From the IMG/VR virus record IMGVR_UViG_3300007640_010161, positions 1 through 41,562 of that record: a DNA stretch of 41,562 nt; one strand, given 5' to 3'. The notes beneath the pieces were generated by a model, which ran no database searches, had not been told where the DNA came from, and saw only the letters and a list, made by a program, of their open reading frames with translations. Source of the DNA: a virus. The translations under genes and the position numbers were made by a program. Below are positions 1 through 8,800 of this stretch, one piece after another (position 1 is the stretch's first letter; each line of letters starts with the position of its first letter).

Positions 1-900
1 AAGGGTAACAATATCGATATTACTGATGAATTGATACCTGGTTTAGGTGGACAAGGACGTTTCACATATCAAGATATATTGAATAATATTAGAAATCCAG
101 AACTTGATCCGTCAACAAAAGCTCTTATAGATTCTTATGAAACGGCTACTAATATTATGGTTAGCGCAGCCACCGAGATTAGTAGATTAAATTTAGAAGC
201 TGCTCAAAAATTTTCTGCGGCTGCTGATAGTCTTATAAATATGCCTTTGCCTAGTCTTGATGATGCTGCCAATCAAAATGCAGCTTTGAGTAATATCGAC
301 ACCAATGTTGCAGGATTACACGCCGCGGCTACTAATCGTGGTAGTTTATATACACATGACATAACAGCCGAATCTTTATTACGATCTATTGCGAGCGCGG
401 GTGAAAGTGGTACAGGTTTAGGATTGGACGCTTTACCCGATATTAATTTACCAATTTTTGAAAAAATCGCTACAGCTTTACCAAATTTAGATACACAAAT
501 ATTAAATATGATTAAGACGTTAGAATCATTTAATATAAATATAAATAATCTGTCAAAATCTTTTAATGAATTTGCTACTAGAAACCCAACAAGAAATGCT
601 GCTAATGTTACAAATGTTTTAGAAACGTTTAATACTAACATAGACTCGTTTGTAACTGCTACTAGAAATTTCGGCTCATACATACAACAACTAGAAAATA
701 TCAAATTCCCTGATCAAATTACTATGGGTGGCAGTTATACTGTTGATGTTAGAGTTAGTGGAGCAGCAGCTTTTCAAGCTATAGAAGAGAGAGTTCAAGA
801 ATTAATAGATGTAGAAATAGGTAAAGAACTAAATATTTTGGTTGAAAAAATAGCAAAATCAACTGGCTATAGAGTTGATCCCAGAAGGAGAGAACCATGA
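1..900 (+). CDS. Tail tape-measure-like protein, C-terminal part (5' partial)
   Basis: The frame is open from the first base of the window, so the gene begins upstream; 299 residues are visible. The visible part is Ala/Asn/Ile-rich and mostly helical, with long amphipathic stretches and no cysteine. The last ~50 residues (VDVRVSGAAAF, then a run of acidic and basic helix) resemble the C-terminal end of phage tail tape-measure proteins, which scaffold the tail tube and set its length. The stop overlaps the next ATG as ATGA, so translation is probably coupled to the distal-tail candidate. Position just before tail-tip genes supports the role. Assignment is by architecture and context, not by a signature motif; another helical virion protein remains possible. 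Confidence 0.55.
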   Translation, partial: KGNNIDITDELIPGLGGQGRFTYQDILNNIRNPELDPSTKALIDSYETATNIMVSAATEISRLNLEAAQKFSAAADSLINMPLPSLDDAANQNAALSNIDTNVAGLHAAATNRGSLYTHDITAESLLRSIASAGESGTGLGLDALPDINLPIFEKIATALPNLDTQILNMIKTLESFNININNLSKSFNEFATRNPTRNAANVTNVLETFNTNIDSFVTATRNFGSYIQQLENIKFPDQITMGGSYTVDVRVSGAAAFQAIEERVQELIDVEIGKELNILVEKIAKSTGYRVDPRRREP

Positions 901-2771
901 CAGACATTATAGATCAGTGCGGTGGATGTGACGGCACTACAACCAATGAAGATGCTGCCAGAACATTTTATGTACCATCTACTATGAAGCAGCCGCATCA
1001 AGAATTCGAACTAGTACCTGCTCCATTGTTAAATGTTAGTATGCAACATTTTTATGCCAACGAGAGCATTATCGGATATACTTATAATGTCACACTAACA
1101 GGCTATGCATCTAGTAAACAAAACAGACAATCTAATAATGGAGCTACTATTGATTGGGTTGTGAATAGTATAGCTAAAGTGCAAAATATTTTTGACGGAG
1201 CAGGAAATGGTGGTAATCTCATAATTATGAGTCCACATTTTGAAAAAGGTCCCTTAATGATTTTTAAGGGAGGAAGGATAAAAAGTCAAAATTATGCACC
1301 TAATGATAATCAGTGGGTAAATTATAGTGAATATACTATCGAATTAGAATTTAATGATGTTGAATTTTTTGGTTGCGACACAGAACACGTCAAAGGCTGT
1401 GGTGTTGTATTTCATGACGGCACGTCTAAAAAAGATTCCGAAGGGAACGTCATAGGCGTTGACACTGTACAAGAACAATTAGTTGATATCAAAAAATTTA
1501 AGATAAAAAACTTTAATGATCAATGGAATATTAATTTAGGAGACGAAGTTTATGATCATGGAAAAGTTGGTGGATCTTTAGATGTTAATAATAAAAGATA
1601 TAATGTTCAATACACAATTAGTGCTACTGGTCAACACCATTGGGATGATGCGGGAAATTTATTTCCGGCATGGAAACACGCCAAAGCATTTTGCCAGGAC
1701 AGATTAGTAAAACAAATAAACGGCTTGTATCAAAATTTAGCCATGCATTACATGGGGCCAGAATTAGAACCATGTGAATCTCATGAAAATTTGAAAACAA
1801 TACACTCTATAGACCAGCCTTCTATACATAATACAATTGGCGCTATGAATATTTTTGATGAAACTATAAGTTTTAATCATTCAGAAAGTGATGGTACTTT
1901 TTCAGTTACTTATAATTCGGTAGTAAAAAAAGGCAAAGAAACTTGTATAACTAGCGCTGATACTAATCATGATATAAGAATTAATTACGCTGGTAGTAAT
2001 ACTTGTGGTCAGAATAAAACAGCAAAAAGCGTAAATTTATCAGGAACCATACAAGGATTATTAAGAAATAATCAGGGCTCAATCTTCTATCCTAACAATT
2101 TGGGTTTTACATTACCAGAAGATCCCGGTCAGATTAGCTTTATTGGAGAAAGAGACAACGTTAAGCATAAATGGGATAGAGCAAAAGACTTATTAGATAG
2201 ATTTATAGATGAATGTGATGGTAAAATAATATGTGGAGAATTATGTGACATAGTATTAAAATGTTTAACGCCTCCGGATAATGATGAGTGCAAAGAATTA
2301 TGCGCCCCATCTTGTCCAAGGCCATCAAATTTCAGCATAACACATAATTATAATACCGGTACAATTGACTACAATTTAGATTTTAGCTATGATAGTAATG
2401 ATATAGATCAAAATAGATGTAATATTACTATTAGTACAGAGGAACCTGTGCCACTTACAGCGGAATTTACTATACCAGGAAGAGGAATATACTATCAGCC
2501 ATTAGGTGGATGTACTCCTAAAAAATGGACTGTTAACGCAGAAGGTAGGGTGTCGGGATATGACGATATATCTTGTCAAGATTTGGCTGCTTTAACGTCT
2601 GTTTGTGGATGTTTGCCTAAAGGCTGTGTGGATTTATTACCAGAACCTGGTGCCAATTATCTTTTACTTTCCAAACAGCAAACTTTTAACCCTATAGATG
2701 GATCCTTTAGTTATAACGCAACATATGCTTGCACAATTTGTGATGCTTATGTAGGATGCGGAACTTGTTAA
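897..2771 (+). CDS. Cysteine-rich virion protein, distal-tail candidate
   Basis: A 624-residue protein that starts with ATG at 897, behind AGAAGGAGA in the end of the preceding gene. It is probably a beta-rich structural protein: there are no long helices, membrane segments or catalytic motifs I recognise. Cysteines are frequent, beginning with CGGC near residue 8 and densest at about residues 440-475, where a string of paired and clustered cysteines links two domains, and again at the C-terminus (CTICDAYVGCGTC). Residues ~40-160 look like a compact beta domain of the kind found in tail-tube or distal-tail proteins. Position between the tape measure and the hub candidate is where distal-tail proteins usually lie. 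The family is not recognised, and the function is inferred from position. Confidence 0.55.
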   Translation: MTDIIDQCGGCDGTTTNEDAARTFYVPSTMKQPHQEFELVPAPLLNVSMQHFYANESIIGYTYNVTLTGYASSKQNRQSNNGATIDWVVNSIAKVQNIFDGAGNGGNLIIMSPHFEKGPLMIFKGGRIKSQNYAPNDNQWVNYSEYTIELEFNDVEFFGCDTEHVKGCGVVFHDGTSKKDSEGNVIGVDTVQEQLVDIKKFKIKNFNDQWNINLGDEVYDHGKVGGSLDVNNKRYNVQYTISATGQHHWDDAGNLFPAWKHAKAFCQDRLVKQINGLYQNLAMHYMGPELEPCESHENLKTIHSIDQPSIHNTIGAMNIFDETISFNHSESDGTFSVTYNSVVKKGKETCITSADTNHDIRINYAGSNTCGQNKTAKSVNLSGTIQGLLRNNQGSIFYPNNLGFTLPEDPGQISFIGERDNVKHKWDRAKDLLDRFIDECDGKIICGELCDIVLKCLTPPDNDECKELCAPSCPRPSNFSITHNYNTGTIDYNLDFSYDSNDIDQNRCNITISTEEPVPLTAEFTIPGRGIYYQPLGGCTPKKWTVNAEGRVSGYDDISCQDLAALTSVCGCLPKGCVDLLPEPGANYLLLSKQQTFNPIDGSFSYNATYACTICDAYVGCGTC

Positions 2772-2775
2772 ATAT

Positions 2776-5700
2776 ATGAGTAGTACACTAAAAAAACCTG
2801 TAATATTAGAAATAGAGTCCGTTAAAGTCGATACATCATCGGACACTATAAGAGAATTGCCCGATGGTACTTTTTTTGTACCTTTTAAACTTCGGGAAGT
2901 ATTTCCCGACCATATGTCTGTGGTAACAATAAGCGCTGTCGTAGAACCTTTTGATTATTATAATCGTTTATATGGTTTAGGCGGCGTACAAGTTGTTAGA
3001 AATTTTGATCGTAACACTAAACAATATGCAGAGATTTCTCATGTAAGAGTTTCTCCAGAGGAACCTCCAAAAGACGTAGAGTGGGGAGCTGTTTTTCCTA
3101 ATAGGCCAACGTTGGTTCATTTTACAGAACTTTATGTTGCTAATACAGGCAAAAACGATGAAGGAACAATATATGCAAATCTAGATTCTCATCTTAGTGA
3201 TTCTAAGACCGAAAAACTTGATGATTATGGCGGTTTAACCGTAATGTCCGATACCAGAAATCTTTATGGTCTAATCGTAGAGCCTAGCGGCGTTGGTGGA
3301 GAATTGCAAACGGTAGATTTAGCTGATCCTCCAGTAAAATATGCATACAATTTAGTTGTTGGAGCTGCTTCAATAGCGGAAATTCCAGAAAATGTACGGC
3401 AACAACCAGAGAATGTCACATTTAACTTTTTAACATCCAAAATCTTAAACCAAGACGATCCCCCAGACGAACCACAGCCAAATGCTACAAATACAGATAG
3501 AGATATCAAAGGTTTAGGAGAAAACGAATTCGTATATGAATCTCCTGGTTTTTATTCAGTTTGGTTTAAGGGGGATAAATATGGATCTTTGTCGGTAATG
3601 GCAGTGTTTGGTCAAGAAATTAACTATTGTACAAGAACATACCGAGCAGATTACAACTGTAAAGACAGAAGTTGGTCTGTATCATTCCAAAATGAAATTT
3701 GTGATACGAATATTTATCAAGATTGGAATATAGTAACTACTGACTCGGAATGTTATGCTACTAAAAAAGTGCCTTGTTTAAATTATAACAACAATTGTGA
3801 TCTTGTGCCTACGCCAGCTCCTCCAAAGTTAGACATGGCTTCTATATGTTGTGATGTTTGTATATGGCAATTTAAAAAAATATATGATTGCGAAAAAGAA
3901 TTATGGGTATGTGTTGAAGCAAGTTTAATTTGTGATAAGCCTAGCGGTGGTAATGGCGAATGGGCTGTAGATGGTTGTGAGGCTACCACAACCATTAATT
4001 TGGAAATACCTTGTGAGGGTGCCGGCGATTGTCCAAAACCAGATTGTGACAAAGCTCCTCCTGGACCATTTATTCGTCCGCCTGAATGTTGTGAAAATGA
4101 ACCACCTCCTGGTGAAGTTAACACAGCTATATGTGAGCCGTGTATTGGTAATTGCAAATTTTTAGGATGTAGTGTAGTAGGTTTTAATAGTTCTATAGGA
4201 TGGAATACCCAAGAAAGTATTGTAAATGTTGATTTAGTAGAAGTTCAATGCCCTATTCCGGGAGATCCTGTGTTTGTGCCAGAAGTATTTACTGGTGCGG
4301 ATTTAATTGGTTATCCAGTTTATTTTTCTTGCGGAGGATTTTTCTTCGGTGGGTTATTGCAAAATTGGACGTATCAAAGTAATAGTGGTGGAAGAACCTA
4401 CAATGTCAAAGTCATAGACCCTAGACAAATTTTAGAACAGTGCGTGCTTCTTATCGACACGTATGCTGGACCGCCGGTAAGAACATTGAATTATTTTAAT
4501 GTTTACGGTTTTTATGAACAAGAAGTTTATACAGACAAAAATTGCGACCTATTTGGCACATCCGAATCAACAGAACGCGGTATGCCTTATAATAAAATTA
4601 TGGAAGCTTTAAGACAAATGAACCCAGTGATATGTACACCTGTTGGGGCTAATCTAACAATAGATTGGTCTACTTTTAATATACCTGTTCCAGATTATTT
4701 TAAGGTTGCTGGACCTAGTATAACTATTTTACAATTGATATCTGATATATGTGACGAGGCTGGTTACGATTTTTTTGTGACTTTAGAGCCCGGCGACATA
4801 GTAAGAATATACACTGTGTCAACCAAAAAATACGATCCAATAGAAGATAACTTATTTTTTGGATTTAATAATGTGATAGACTTTACATATGGAAAAGAAT
4901 TGCGTATCACTAAAACAAGAAATTTATTATTGGGTGAACAACAGCACTATTTAGATGTTGTATATTTTGGAGAACCGGAACAAAATCCTGAAGCTGAAGT
5001 TCAGTATGTTTTTAATGGTGTTACCGGAGAAAAGCAGTATAGTACAGGCGCTCCTGGCGATAATAAAGACCCTTTTGAATTTTATTTTGGAGAAGAAGTC
5101 GATCCGGCAACAGGCGAAGCCAAGCCTATAGTTCCGTATAAACGAGAATTTGGTCAATTTTGGGTTGATATCGACATAAGAAAATTAAATGTAAATCTTA
5201 TTATACCATTTCCTGTCGACAGAATAAACATATGTGAATATGACATAAGAACAGCCATGTCTTCTTTTGAATCTTTTTGGAGTTGGATAGCTTATGAAGG
5301 AACACCTAGCGAATTAGGTCAAGCAATACAAGCTAATTGGCCGGTAACATATACTGTTGAAGCAGTGTTGCAAAGACTTAACCAGAGTTCTGTAACAATA
5401 GCCCACGCTTTATCTGATGTTTCTGCTGTTGCTAATAGTGCTAGAGCATCTGCTAATTTACATTCTTGGCCTCCGGTATTAGAAGATATAAAAAAGGTTC
5501 ATGAATGGATAGCAGAATTTGGTAGAACTTATTACGGTAGACAATATTTAGTACAACTCAATGAAAAGGTTTGTGTTAAGCCTCATCCAGAAGATTTTGG
5601 AGAAAAGTTATATACAGATACTCCAACAAACGATGGAGGTTGGGTTGAACCAGGAATTCCTGTTATGAGATTACAAGATCCGGATTTAGGTCTTTTTAGA

Positions 5701-5877
5701 ACCGATGACGATAGAGTAGGCCCGTTTGCTTTATTCTGTAATCCTTCTGAAGAGATGATTAATAGTGGTCTTGATTTATATTATAGTGGTAATGGTGGTG
5801 GAGATTACCAATATACTTTGGGTAGCGGCATACTGGATATAGCCCCTCAGCCTCCACCAACTGGACAAAATACATAA
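2776..5877 (+). CDS. Baseplate hub / tail-tip candidate with cysteine-rich insert
   Basis: A 1033-residue protein starting 4 bases after the previous stop, with no convincing ribosome binding site, so translation is probably coupled. Residues 1-280 form a beta-rich N-terminal part. Residues ~290-413 carry two copies of a Cys/Trp module (see findings), followed by Pro/Cys-rich linkers to ~460. Residues ~465-1000 look like a tail hub: a beta domain reading FFFGGLLQNWTYQ, then VKVIDPRQIL, and later LQLISDICDEAGYDFFV followed by a beta segment, as in gp27/gpD-like hub proteins that build the tail tip. The C-terminus is Gly/Pro-rich. Gene order (tape measure, distal tail, hub, fibre) supports the call. 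No peptidase or lysozyme motif was seen. Confidence 0.55.
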   Translation: MSSTLKKPVILEIESVKVDTSSDTIRELPDGTFFVPFKLREVFPDHMSVVTISAVVEPFDYYNRLYGLGGVQVVRNFDRNTKQYAEISHVRVSPEEPPKDVEWGAVFPNRPTLVHFTELYVANTGKNDEGTIYANLDSHLSDSKTEKLDDYGGLTVMSDTRNLYGLIVEPSGVGGELQTVDLADPPVKYAYNLVVGAASIAEIPENVRQQPENVTFNFLTSKILNQDDPPDEPQPNATNTDRDIKGLGENEFVYESPGFYSVWFKGDKYGSLSVMAVFGQEINYCTRTYRADYNCKDRSWSVSFQNEICDTNIYQDWNIVTTDSECYATKKVPCLNYNNNCDLVPTPAPPKLDMASICCDVCIWQFKKIYDCEKELWVCVEASLICDKPSGGNGEWAVDGCEATTTINLEIPCEGAGDCPKPDCDKAPPGPFIRPPECCENEPPPGEVNTAICEPCIGNCKFLGCSVVGFNSSIGWNTQESIVNVDLVEVQCPIPGDPVFVPEVFTGADLIGYPVYFSCGGFFFGGLLQNWTYQSNSGGRTYNVKVIDPRQILEQCVLLIDTYAGPPVRTLNYFNVYGFYEQEVYTDKNCDLFGTSESTERGMPYNKIMEALRQMNPVICTPVGANLTIDWSTFNIPVPDYFKVAGPSITILQLISDICDEAGYDFFVTLEPGDIVRIYTVSTKKYDPIEDNLFFGFNNVIDFTYGKELRITKTRNLLLGEQQHYLDVVYFGEPEQNPEAEVQYVFNGVTGEKQYSTGAPGDNKDPFEFYFGEEVDPATGEAKPIVPYKREFGQFWVDIDIRKLNVNLIIPFPVDRINICEYDIRTAMSSFESFWSWIAYEGTPSELGQAIQANWPVTYTVEAVLQRLNQSSVTIAHALSDVSAVANSARASANLHSWPPVLEDIKKVHEWIAEFGRTYYGRQYLVQLNEKVCVKPHPEDFGEKLYTDTPTNDGGWVEPGIPVMRLQDPDLGLFRTDDDRVGPFALFCNPSEEMINSGLDLYYSGNGGGDYQYTLGSGILDIAPQPPPTGQNT

Positions 5878-5887
5878 AGGTAAGATA

Positions 5888-8800
5888 ATGGCAACAGTAG
5901 ATCCTTCAAAAGTTTATCAATACCCAGGTTTTAGATGTGGTAAATTGGATTTAACCAAATTACCTACAGACGATTACTTGGTTATTGAACAAGATTCTTG
6001 GATTAGGGCATCTGTTGAAGAAAAGGTTTATCCAGAAGGAGAAAATTCTGGAAAAGTAGTGGTAAAATTTAATGATCCGTGTGTTGCAACTTTGTGTCCA
6101 AATGATTTTAAAGTTGGTAGAGAGTTGGCCGGTGCCACGGAAACAATGCTATTTATTCAGAATTTAATCAAATATAAGACTAGTGAAACTAGTGGTAAAC
6201 CAGAGTTTTATTACATAGATGCTACAGATCTAACAGAGACTTCTCAAAGACGAGTAGATTCAGCACTTGTGAATCAATACGGACTCTACCCACCTGCCGT
6301 AAAACCTTGTGCGATAGCAATTCCCTTAAGATCTAATATAAGACCATATGGTCCTTATGCTACTAGTAATTTCCATAATAGTTGTGGAGGAATAAATGTA
6401 GAGGTAGATAAAGATATTTGTCCTTGGGTATTTGGTTCTGTAGATCTTATGAATACTGCGGCCATGATAAGATTGCAAAACACAGAATTGGATCCTCTGG
6501 TTGTGGGTACAACTGGTAGTGTTACAGTACCTTGCTTGCCTCAGATAAGTTTGGGTCAAAGCATGTTATCTCAAGGCCCAGTATTAAATGGTCTAAATGT
6601 TAATTTTTCTTCTGGAGGAATAACCACCTCCTATACTTTTCAAACCTTTACCCCTAAATTTGGTTCTTTTTCTAGGGCAACATTAGATAGATTAAAATTA
6701 ATAGCTAAAAATAGAAGAGAGCAACTAAAACTATTACGAAATAATACTATATTAAATAATAAAATAGCTCGCAAAAGATCTGCCGTTGATTATAGGGCTA
6801 ATCCAATTTTATCCAAACAAGATGGTATAGGCAAGGCTGAATCTTTGTCTAGAGTATTTATAGGAGAAATGTTGGATTGGTGGAAACCCGGAGGAGCTTT
6901 ATGTACTATAAATGGAGAAGTTTGTGAAGCTAGTGGGGATGATCAAAGCTCATTACGTCCAATAAGAATAGATAGAGAATGGCAAACCGATCCCGGTACG
7001 TCTACACCGTGTATAAATCCATGTAATGGTTGTAGTGATCGTAGTGTGCCAATGTATGGGCCTTATGAAGAAAAACTATCTATTTTTGATGGGAATAGAT
7101 TGGAATCTAGTCCGGACTTTGGTGATGGTCCAATAGTACCAATCAGACATAATTCTCAAAGAACTGTTGTCGGTTCTGATACACTTACAAAACAAACATT
7201 GGAATTACGTTGGGATTATGAGAAAAAGGCTTTTATGAGTATGGATGGTCTATTGGGACCCATTTCTCTTAGCGGAGATGGTAACTTACCTCAATATGCC
7301 AAATATCAACCCAGATGCCATCGTCAAGCCCCACTATCTCCACAGCCACCATTTATATCGTGTTCTGGAGATCTTTCTATAACCGAATGTCCAGACGGGC
7401 CTCCGGGTTTCACGAGCGAAACTTGTGGTGTGCCAGTAGAAGTTCCATATTACAACCAAAAGATAGAACAAGTTTTCCAAAACCCTGTACAGAATCCTAC
7501 ATGTTGCCACCATCACGATGGTAGTGTTAGCGGTCATGTTATAGATGCCTTGGGTCGTAAAAGAAGTGTTGATCATCATATGATCATGAACCTTAATCCC
7601 GATCAAGATTATGCTGAAGATTATAGATTTTTGGGTTTGCGAGGTCCACTTGTTTTACATGCTTGGGGTTATGACACTTGGGGCAAGCCTATTCCTAATG
7701 AAGCCGATATCGAAAAAGATACGATGGAAGGCAAGTTTACGGATGCAAATCTAGTTGACAGATTTATGTGTGAATGGCTTTCTCGACCAGCAACATGGCC
7801 TGTTGGTCCTGTAGACTTGAGATTTGATAGAGATCGTGGGGTATGGGTGGCACCACCACAAGATTATAAAGTTACAGTAGTCGAATTATTAGATGACCTA
7901 GAGCCATTAAAGACCGCTAGAGCCAGATTAATAAATAAAGATCTAGAAGCAAATAAAGATTATGGTCCAGATTTATGGGGGCATTATGGAGAAAAATTAG
8001 AAGCTACAGATGATAGCTCATCGCCATACATTGTAATAGCTGAAGATAGAATAAAAGCCTCTTATGCTAAAGGAACTCGTGTTTATGCCCATTATGATAC
8101 TTTTAGATGTAATTATATTATATTTGGAGCCGTAGAATCAAACAATAAATCTAGTGAAATTATTAGATTTAAATTATACGATGAATGTATACCTAGTGGA
8201 ACAGGTTGCGATTGGTTGGCTTATGCTGGATACAGAGACAAATTTTTAAATAGTCACACAATAGGTGTTAGAATAAATTGTGATGGAGACCCTGTTAATG
8301 ATGATGGCGAAAAAATTTATGCCGAAGATATCGAAAATCCACAAGATAAAAGTAGTATATTTATTAATTTGTATGATACTGTAGGGCAACACGGTCCAGC
8401 CTATGCTCTTTATACATCATTTGAAGAATGGAAAGATAAAGCACACAACGGATATGCTGCAAAAATTAGAACAGCACCAATACCAGTAGCTTGTTGTAGC
8501 GGAGAAGATCCCAGTAATTCCGGTAATAATCCATACGACATATGTGCTCCGAATGACCAAAATCCTGGACCCGAAGAACCATGTTATTCTGGAGCATGTT
8601 CTGGTTCTGAAAGTTGCACTCTGGGAGATGTTAGATGCGGATGTCCTGATCCTTGCTTAGAAAATTATGAAATTTTGTTTTTGGAAGGTTATGCGAGATT
8701 TGTACATGCTACATTATTACAAGATCTATATCCGGCTTGCGAAACCGATTATCCAGAAGATCCTTATAAGAGTGAGTGTCCTTGCGGAAATGCCGCAGCA

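Noticed and set aside
234-241. TATAAATA, like a T4 late promoter
   Set aside because: Inside a gene and expected by chance at this AT content; not placed before any gene start.
273-704. 143-codon open frame on the - strand inside the tape-measure gene
   Set aside because: Antisense shadow of a clearly coding frame; no ribosome binding site and hydrophobic low-complexity product.
7315-7606. Overlapping short frames on both strands within the fibre-like gene
   Set aside because: The long frame reads through with consistent modules on either side; these are by-products of its codon use.
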